From an uncultured euryarchaeote (GTDB lineage Archaea > Thermoplasmatota > Poseidoniia > Poseidoniales > Thalassarchaeaceae): 5,629 bases of DNA. The first letter of the stretch is position 1, and each line of letters begins with the position of its first letter. The notes under the pieces are model-generated. The model did no database searches and had not been told where the DNA came from. It was given only the letters and a program-made list of their open reading frames with translations. Shown in pieces: positions 1 to 4,711 of the stretch. Both the position numbers and the translations under genes were made by a program. The stretch lies in assembly GCA_937901365.1 (NCBI GenBank), contig CALCEF010000317.1:1-5629 (forward strand), read 5' to 3'.

Positions 1-362
1 ATCATACTCGCATTGGGGACTCCCAAAATTTCGGTCTCACTGACGACACAGAAAATCATGTCATCAATGATGATGCCATTGTCGTCGAGGAAGTGGGTGT
101 AAGCACATCTTCCAGGATTGATCAGACTCGCTTTTTGTGTACCCACACCATCCAACCACTCACGTACATTTTCACCGGAAAATCGGAAAAATCCCATGTG
201 TGAAACATCGAACAAACCTGCGTTCTCACGCGTGTTGAGGTGTTCATCCATCATCGAAGTATACCAAATTGGTAATTCGAATCCATGGAAATCGACTATG
301 TTTCCGCCGCGTTCGACGTGCGCATCGAACAATGCGGTCCGAACCAATTCGCCCTCCGACAT
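1..362 (-). CDS. gcvT: Glycine cleavage system T protein (aminomethyltransferase), N-terminal part, 3' end off the window
   Basis: This is the folate-dependent aminomethyltransferase of the glycine cleavage complex. It transfers the methylene unit from aminomethylated H protein to tetrahydrofolate and releases ammonia. Reading the minus strand from the ATG at 362 gives 120 complete codons with no stop before the window edge, about one third of the usual 360-400 residues. Family hallmarks are visible: RTALFDAHVERGG (8-20), DFHGFELPIWYTS (24-36), the strongly conserved AGLFDVSHMG (48-57), then CAYTHFLDDNGIIIDD (86-101) and VPNAS (115-119). The Asp pair at 100-101 sits where GcvT proteins carry their essential catalytic aspartate. 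The ATG at 362 is the first possible start after an in-frame stop at 417-419. No strong Shine-Dalgarno precedes it. The gene is divergent from the small Cys-rich gene. Family assignment is firm; completeness and the C-terminal domain cannot be judged. Confidence 0.93.
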   Translation of the reverse strand, partial: MSEGELVRTALFDAHVERGGNIVDFHGFELPIWYTSMMDEHLNTRENAGLFDVSHMGFFRFSGENVREWLDGVGTQKASLINPGRCAYTHFLDDNGIIIDDMIFCVVSETEILGVPNASM

Positions 363-437
363 GCCTTGACGCCTGCAAAGCCGGCCTTTGAATCGACCGG
401 CAGCAAATTCAGCGCATTAAAAATGTTACTTTTTTAC

Positions 438-452
438 CGAAAAATTTAAATA
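438..452 (+). promoter_or_regulatory. Archaeal BRE/TATA-like promoter element
   Basis: CGAAAA directly followed by TTTAAATA (445-452) looks like a TFB-recognition element plus TATA box. It lies in the AT-rich gap between two divergent genes. With archaeal spacing (TATA centre about 26 bases before the start site), transcription would begin near 472-476, giving a leader of about 40 bases before the ATG at 516. TTTAAA is palindromic, so the box might also serve gcvT on the other strand, but the purine-rich BRE side favours the plus direction. The call rests on motif and position only. Confidence 0.5.
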
Positions 453-471
453 TTACTACCTTCATAAGCCG

Positions 472-495
472 TTTTTGGAGGTAAAATTCCAAAAA
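472..495. repeat. Perfect 8-bp inverted repeat in the leader of the Cys-rich gene
   Basis: TTTTTGGA (472-479) and TCCAAAAA (488-495) are exact reverse complements separated by 8 bases (GGTAAAAT). The repeat sits at or just after the transcription start predicted from the TATA-like box and ends 20 bases before the ATG at 516. It could be an operator for a dimeric regulator or a leader hairpin. The left arm and loop contain a GGAGGT that resembles a Shine-Dalgarno but is too far from any start codon to act as one. Confidence 0.45.
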
Positions 496-515
496 AAACG
501 AAAAAGGTGATAATT

Positions 516-848
516 ATGGAAAAGGAAAACGAATGGATTGAAAAAAAAGTGAAATGTGGAAATTGTGACAATGGAAAGGTCGAAGCATATGTTGAATGGA
601 TTCCTGGCAAAAGATGCAGGATTTCTGTTATATGTACAGTCTGTGATGGTGATGGCGAACATAGTATTTGGATCCCCAAATTCTGCCAAGTACCGAACTG
701 TATGAATGAAACAAAGAGCAGGTGCTCAGGTCACTATTGCCACGGCAATGGCTGGGTCTGTGAGACTCATTGGGTTGAGTGGCAAATGGGATGGCATGAC
801 CCCTGTTGTGTGACCTGCTTTGACGAAATTGGTTGGTCGGGGAACTGA
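516..848 (+). CDS. Small Cys-rich protein, probably zinc-binding, function unknown
   Basis: I do not recognise this 110-aa protein as a named family. It has 13 cysteines and 5 histidines. Two CxxC knuckles followed by glycines, C14GNCDNG and C40TVCDGDG, resemble the CxxCxGxG half-sites of DnaJ-type zinc fingers and could together bind one zinc. A second group follows: C57, C62, C70, C75/H76, C82, H85, C97, C98 and C101, in a pattern unlike a textbook finger but able to bind one or two more metals. There is no signal peptide or membrane segment, so it is probably cytoplasmic. The first ten residues are highly charged. The ATG at 516 is preferred over a GTG at 507 because that GTG lies inside AGGTGAT (505-511), an excellent Shine-Dalgarno four bases before the ATG. 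A TATA-like box lies upstream. The 5' third is more A-rich than its neighbours. It may act as a nucleic-acid or protein-binding adaptor; that is speculation. Confidence 0.75.
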   Translation: MEKENEWIEKKVKCGNCDNGKVEAYVEWIPGKRCRISVICTVCDGDGEHSIWIPKFCQVPNCMNETKSRCSGHYCHGNGWVCETHWVEWQMGWHDPCCVTCFDEIGWSGN

Positions 849-917
849 ATCTGCAGTCTGAAGCCGCTCAGGAGCGACTCGCAACGATGAAAGGCGGTAT
901 GCGGACGCAGACAGGGT

Positions 918-2540
918 ATGGCAAACCACCCTGTGAACGAACCGATTCTTGGATATGCACCCGGAAGTCCTGAGCGCGCTGCGCTTCAGGACGAACTGGA
1001 TCGTCAAATGGCAGAAGTCGTAGAAATCCCTTGCATCATCAATGGCGAGAAGGTGTTTACAGGGAATACTGCAACTCAGGTCATCCCCCACAAACATGGA
1101 CACATCATTGCCAATGTACATCAGGCGGGCAAGGCAGAAATTGCTGCGGCTTGTCAAGCGGCGATCGATGCACAAGAGGCTTGGATCAACATGGGTCTTG
1201 AGGCGAGATGTGCCATCTTTGAGCGGTGTGCAGAACTCTTGGCTGGTGATTGGCGAATGAAGGTGAATGCATCGACCATGCTCAACCAAAGCAAAACAGC
1301 ATTCCAAGCTGAAATTGATTCGGCTTGTGAACTGATTGACTTTTGGAATTTTAACTGCTATTATGCTCGACAATTCCACGACATGTACCAACCTTTGGTG
1401 TCCCCTGCAGGTGTGAACAATAGTACGGAAATTCGACCCCTAGAGGGATTCGTGTTGGCCATTACTCCGTTCAACTTCAGTAGCATCGCAGCGAACCTAC
1501 CCAGTGCTCCTGCTATTCTAGGGAACACGGCAGTTTGGAAACCGAGTCGAAATTCATATCACTCGAATTACGTATTGATGGAACTTATGATGGAAGCAGG
1601 ATTGCCTGCAGGCGTCATCAACTTCGTACCTAGCAGTGGCCCAGACATCTCGGATGTGTGCTTGTCAAACCCAGACTTTGCTGGTGTTCACTTTACCGGT
1701 TCTACCGCAGTCTTCCAAGGATTGTGGCAGCGGATTGGAGAAGCACTTCCAAACCTCAAATCCTATCCGCGAATTGTTGGAGAAACCGGAGGGAAGGATT
1801 TCGTCGTCGCACACCCAGATTGTGATGAGCAAGGATTGCTTGTCGCGTTATTGCGAGGATCCTTTGAGTATCAAGGACAGAAATGTTCGGCCGCTTCAAG
1901 GGCATACGTCCCGAAATCTGTGTGGGAACGGATCGGTTGGCAATTGGTCGCAGAAGTTCGGAAAATAACCATGGGAGATCCTCGTGACTTTACCAATTTC
2001 ATGTCCGCTGTCATCGACCAACGCGCCTTTGACAAGATTACTGGGTACATCGAACGAGCCAAGGCGAGTGATGTATGTGACATCATCATCGGTGGTGGGT
2101 CCGATGATAGTGTGGGTTGGTTCATTGAGCCGACAATTATTGTTACAACTGACCCGAATTATGAGTCGATGGTTGAGGAAATATTCGGCCCTGTCCTTAC
2201 AGTATTCGTATACGATGATGATGACTTTGAAGACACACTCAAGATGTGTGATGAGGCAAGCCCATACGCACTGACTGGCTCGATTTTTGCCACTCAAGAG
2301 GCGGACATTGAAACCGCATTCAATGCCCTTCGATTCGCTGCTGGGAACTTCTACATCAACGACAAGCCAACCGGTGCGGTTGTCGCACAGCAACCCTTCG
2401 GTGGCGCGCGAGCTTCTGGCACCAACGACAAGGCAGGTGGCCCACTCAATCTATTGCGATGGATCAGCCCACGCAGTGTCAAACATACACTTGACATCCC
2501 ACAAGATTGGGGCTACCCCTTCTTGCAGCCTGATGAATAA
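918..2540 (+). CDS. L-glutamate gamma-semialdehyde (delta-1-pyrroline-5-carboxylate) dehydrogenase, ALDH4A1 type
   Basis: This enzyme oxidises glutamate-gamma-semialdehyde, the open form of P5C, to glutamate with NAD+. It is the second step of proline breakdown and also serves ornithine and arginine catabolism. The 540-aa protein is full length for stand-alone P5CDH and follows the mitochondrial ALDH4A1 pattern throughout: NEPILGYAPGSPER near the N-terminus (7-20), oxyanion Asn186 in TPFNFSS, WKPS with Lys208, HFTGS (258-262), general-base Glu289 in GETGGKDF, catalytic Cys323 in YQGQKCSAASR, EEIFGP (420-425), and the C-terminal block QQPFGGARASGTNDKAGGP (491-509) that shapes the substrate site. 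All key residues are present, so the enzyme should be active, probably in the cytoplasm. ATG 918 is the only possible start, since an in-frame stop lies at 888-890. The AGGG three bases before it is a poor Shine-Dalgarno. No proline dehydrogenase is in the window. The 69-base gap after the Cys-rich gene holds no TATA box, so co-transcription is possible. Confidence 0.95.
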   Translation: MANHPVNEPILGYAPGSPERAALQDELDRQMAEVVEIPCIINGEKVFTGNTATQVIPHKHGHIIANVHQAGKAEIAAACQAAIDAQEAWINMGLEARCAIFERCAELLAGDWRMKVNASTMLNQSKTAFQAEIDSACELIDFWNFNCYYARQFHDMYQPLVSPAGVNNSTEIRPLEGFVLAITPFNFSSIAANLPSAPAILGNTAVWKPSRNSYHSNYVLMELMMEAGLPAGVINFVPSSGPDISDVCLSNPDFAGVHFTGSTAVFQGLWQRIGEALPNLKSYPRIVGETGGKDFVVAHPDCDEQGLLVALLRGSFEYQGQKCSAASRAYVPKSVWERIGWQLVAEVRKITMGDPRDFTNFMSAVIDQRAFDKITGYIERAKASDVCDIIIGGGSDDSVGWFIEPTIIVTTDPNYESMVEEIFGPVLTVFVYDDDDFEDTLKMCDEASPYALTGSIFATQEADIETAFNALRFAAGNFYINDKPTGAVVAQQPFGGARASGTNDKAGGPLNLLRWISPRSVKHTLDIPQDWGYPFLQPDE

Positions 2541-2574
2541 CTGCAATGTTCAATAATCGAATTCCCGAGTAGAG

Positions 2575-2660
2575 ATTACTGGGGAGCGTTTGCTGAGAGG
2601 TTGCCTTCGGGCAACGACCCATGGACCTGATCTGGGTAATGCCAGCGGAGGGAGAAAAAT
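2575..2660 (+). promoter_or_regulatory. TPP (thiamine pyrophosphate) riboswitch / THI element
   Basis: The RNA has the conserved TPP aptamer core in order: GGGGAGC (2581-2587), CTGAGAGG (2593-2600), GACCC (2616-2620), ACCTGATCTGGGTAATGCCA (2625-2644) and GCGGAGGGAG (2645-2654). CTGAGA belongs to the pyrimidine-sensing arm, and the GACCC...GGGTAATGCCAGCG arm senses the pyrophosphate. An optional hairpin with stem GTTGCC/GGCAAC and a UUCG tetraloop lies at 2600-2615. P3 is reduced to almost nothing. P1 looks weak: ATT 2575-2577 can pair with 2658-2660, and CT 2579-2580 with AG 2653-2654. The 3' conserved strand is also the ribosome-binding site of the transporter, so TPP binding should hide it and repress translation. 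The motif match is unmistakable; the mechanism is inferred. Confidence 0.95.
2647..2654 (+). promoter_or_regulatory. Shine-Dalgarno embedded in the TPP aptamer; fixes the transporter start
   Basis: GGAGGGAG lies seven bases (counted from GGAGG, 2647-2651) before the ATG at 2659, an ideal spacing. It is at the same time the conserved 3' strand of the riboswitch. This decides the start: the reading frame stays open upstream to a TTG at 2590, but that stretch is aptamer RNA, not protein. Confidence 0.85.
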
Positions 2661-4107
2661 GGACACAAATATCGCATATGGATTGATGCTTGCAACACTT
2701 GGTTTCTTTGGTTATATCGGATACCAAGCGGCGACTGAAAAAGAACTCGATGCCGATGAATATCTATCGGCACGAGGTACGCAAAGTTGGCTGAGAATTG
2801 GACTCAGTCTATTTGCTTCGGGCATGGGGATCTGGATTCTCTTTGGCCCAAGTGAAGTCGGATATTGGGGGGGTTTCTGGGATGTTGTTGGATATGCTGT
2901 ATCAGCTTCGACTCCATTCTTGCTTCTGGCCTATGTTGGTCCAATGGTGCGTGAAAAGTTACCGGATGGGGTGACATTGGCAGACTATGTGCGGATGAGA
3001 ATTGGACGGCCTATGCAAATCTACGTCGGCATCATTTCTGTGATTTACATGTTCACATTCTTATTTGCAGAATTCACAGCGATTGGCAAAGCCATGCGTG
3101 TTCTTGCCGATATGGATCCAATCATCCCCATGCTCGCGGTAGGAGCGGTTACAGCGGCATATACCGCGTATGGAGGATTGCCAGCCTCACTTCGGACCGA
3201 CCGAATCCAAGCATGGGTTGTCCTTTGGCTCGTCATCGCGCTTCTGCTCATCCTGTTTGCTGGAGATCTCAGTACATTGATTTCAGATGCGAAGGCATAC
3301 AATCCTGAGGGGGACATTGATTGGAGCATTGGAAGCATGTCATACATGGATTCGTTCAAATCGGGCTTGGCGCTTGTTGTAGCCATTACCGCTGCTGAGA
3401 TGTTCTCACAAGGAAATTGGCAGCGTGCCTGGGCCTCTGAAGATGAAGAGGCTCTCAAGAAAGGGTCCCTTCTCGCCGCAGGCCTTGTCCTGCCGCTGGT
3501 TTTCATCATGGGCGTTTTGGGAACGGTTGCGGCCGCTCAAGGCGCGGCTGACGACCCCTCCGCGGCATTCTTCATTCTCTTGGATGATGTGCATGTATTG
3601 GTGATCGCTGGTTTTGTCGTCCTTGGAATCGCATTGGTTTGCTCAAGCGTGGACACCCTGCAAAATGCGGTCTCCGCATCGATTAACAGAGATTTGGCCG
3701 ATGGGAAGATGGATTTGAAACAGGCTCGAATCGTGACCGTAGCCATGATTCCATTGGCAATTTATCTTGCGACCGGTCCCACGATTGGTAGCTTCACATT
3801 CAATGCCATCAGTGTGTTCAAAATATTCCTATTCGCTGATTTACTCGCCGCAGCTACCGTATTGCCTGTCTTGCTGACACTGTGGGAGCGAATCGATTCA
3901 CGTGCCGCTCTTGCAGGTGCAGTTTGTGGTCTACTTTCTGTGGTTGTTTACGGTATGGTAACCGCAGATATTGGTACAGGCATAGGTTACCTCACATCCC
4001 CAACCACTGAATACGGATTGGCCAATCTTGAGGTCTTCCTTTCAGCTCTCATCGGTTCCGGAATCGTGACAATCGCAACTTCTGAAGTTCTCGCGCGCCG
4101 TGAATGA
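2659..4107 (+). CDS. Sodium:solute symporter family permease, predicted ThiV-like thiamine or thiamine-precursor importer
   Basis: This 482-aa inner-membrane protein has about 13 hydrophobic segments (roughly 5-24, 47-67, 78-96, 121-148, 156-173, 184-203, 235-252, 272-295, 311-331, 358-376, 385-407, 416-434, 456-475), as expected for the SSS (LeuT-fold) family. SSS signatures are AYTAYGGLPASLRTDRIQAW (167-186) and CSSVDTLQNAVSASINRD (328-345); Ser329/Ser330 lie where family members help form the Na2 sodium site. A TPP riboswitch sits directly on its leader, which points to uptake of thiamine or its HMP/pyrimidine precursor, as proposed for riboswitch-linked SSS transporters called ThiV in bacteria and marine plankton. 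Sequence alone would probably be annotated as proline or pantothenate symporter, and the P5C dehydrogenase upstream reinforces that. Aligned from memory with E. coli PutP, its essential Asp55 is Gly here and Ser57 is Gly, against proline use. Family is certain; substrate is inferred from regulation, and thiV is the symbol it would carry if that holds. Confidence 0.9.
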   Translation: MDTNIAYGLMLATLGFFGYIGYQAATEKELDADEYLSARGTQSWLRIGLSLFASGMGIWILFGPSEVGYWGGFWDVVGYAVSASTPFLLLAYVGPMVREKLPDGVTLADYVRMRIGRPMQIYVGIISVIYMFTFLFAEFTAIGKAMRVLADMDPIIPMLAVGAVTAAYTAYGGLPASLRTDRIQAWVVLWLVIALLLILFAGDLSTLISDAKAYNPEGDIDWSIGSMSYMDSFKSGLALVVAITAAEMFSQGNWQRAWASEDEEALKKGSLLAAGLVLPLVFIMGVLGTVAAAQGAADDPSAAFFILLDDVHVLVIAGFVVLGIALVCSSVDTLQNAVSASINRDLADGKMDLKQARIVTVAMIPLAIYLATGPTIGSFTFNAISVFKIFLFADLLAAATVLPVLLTLWERIDSRAALAGAVCGLLSVVVYGMVTADIGTGIGYLTSPTTEYGLANLEVFLSALIGSGIVTIATSEVLARRE

Positions 4108-4700
4108 GACCATCGGGTATTCCGGAGCACATTGGGGAAGGAATCAAGAATGAACAGACAAACCACCCTATGGGTGGTAGAGTGACAATAGGCAATCCTG
4201 CGGACACTTTGACCTACGTTCGAGCCCTCGGCCTGATTGTGGGTGGATACAGTGCATATCAGCGTGACAAGCGTCGAGAAACCGATATTGCGGTCAAGGA
4301 AGAAATTCTCCGCTGTGCGGATCGGGTTCGAACCCATGTTGAGAATGTACATGACGATGCATATCGAGATGGCAATGTCAAACTCGCCAAAACATGTCAA
4401 TCCACAATCGAAGAGATCGATGCACTCCGAAATGATGTCAACCTTGGTGAAACCGGTGGTGAACATCCATTCTTCAGCAAACAGATTACCACCTCAAAGA
4501 AAGTTCTTGCAAAGTTAATCAAACACGACCACGAGACAATTACACTCTTGGTCAAGGCTGTGAATCGTAGTAATGACCTTGAAAAGGCTGCAGCAGAAGA
4601 TGGCGATACGATGAAGGCGGTTCGTGAAACCCGCCAACTGGTCAGTAGTGTACGCGGCCATTTTAGTGAACGCAGAGCGGTTCTGAAGGGGATTCAATAG
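4104..4700 (+). CDS. Unrecognised helical charged protein, upstream partner of an SPFH-like gene
   Basis: I do not recognise this protein. The longest reading is 198 aa from the ATG at 4104, which overlaps the transporter's TGA (ATGA) and could allow translational coupling. Two later in-frame starts are credible: ATG 4170 (176 aa) and GTG 4182 (172 aa, with GGTGGT a few bases upstream). The first 22 residues of the long form are unremarkable, so the true start is open. One short moderately hydrophobic stretch (about 36-51, TYVRALGLIVGGYSAY) may be an amphipathic or weak membrane anchor. The rest (52-198) is rich in Lys, Arg, Glu and Asp with long predicted helices, e.g. DIAVKEEILRCADRVRTHVE (61-80), and could form a helical bundle or coiled coil. 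Only one Cys pair (71, 98) is present. The SPFH-like gene starts 11 bases after its stop, so the two probably form an operon and may act together. Confidence 0.7.
   Translation: MRPSGIPEHIGEGIKNEQTNHPMGGRVTIGNPADTLTYVRALGLIVGGYSAYQRDKRRETDIAVKEEILRCADRVRTHVENVHDDAYRDGNVKLAKTCQSTIEEIDALRNDVNLGETGGEHPFFSKQITTSKKVLAKLIKHDHETITLLVKAVNRSNDLEKAAAEDGDTMKAVRETRQLVSSVRGHFSERRAVLKGIQ
4162..4178 (+). repeat. Short perfect hairpin around a candidate start codon
   Basis: ACCACCC (4162-4168) and GGGTGGT (4172-4178) pair perfectly around a three-base TAT loop. ATG 4170-4172 is one of three candidate starts of the surrounding gene and begins inside the loop, so a folded stem would obstruct it. No T-run follows, so it is not an obvious terminator. 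The right arm doubles as the SD-like GGTGGT ahead of GTG 4182. Confidence 0.4.
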
Positions 4701-4711
4701 GAAGTGGAAAA

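Noticed and set aside
118..369. 83-aa plus-strand frame at the left end
   Set aside because: It lies wholly antisense to the clearly conserved gcvT reading on the minus strand.
865..876. CGCTC/GAGCG inverted repeat between the Cys-rich gene and the dehydrogenase, as a terminator
   Set aside because: Five pairs with a two-base loop and no T-run; too weak to call.
849..967. Coding-like stretch upstream of and overlapping the P5C dehydrogenase start, in another frame (Ala/Gln/Glu-rich, ending in a stop near 967)
   Set aside because: It has no good ribosome site, overlaps the conserved dehydrogenase start and is short; it could be a remnant but nothing supports that.
726..1391. 221-aa open frame on the minus strand across the start of the P5C dehydrogenase
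   Set aside because: It is antisense to a strongly conserved gene, has no recognisable motif, and its sequence reads as a shadow of the plus-strand codons.
2549..2557. TTCAATAAT as a TATA box for the riboswitch-transporter transcript
   Set aside because: The position fits a start just before the aptamer, but the match to archaeal TATA/BRE consensus is poor, and read-through from the dehydrogenase is equally possible.
2590..2658. Upstream extension of the symporter frame from a TTG at 2590 (23 extra residues)
   Set aside because: This stretch is the TPP aptamer RNA, and the extension would have no Shine-Dalgarno; the ATG at 2659 has an ideally spaced GGAGG.
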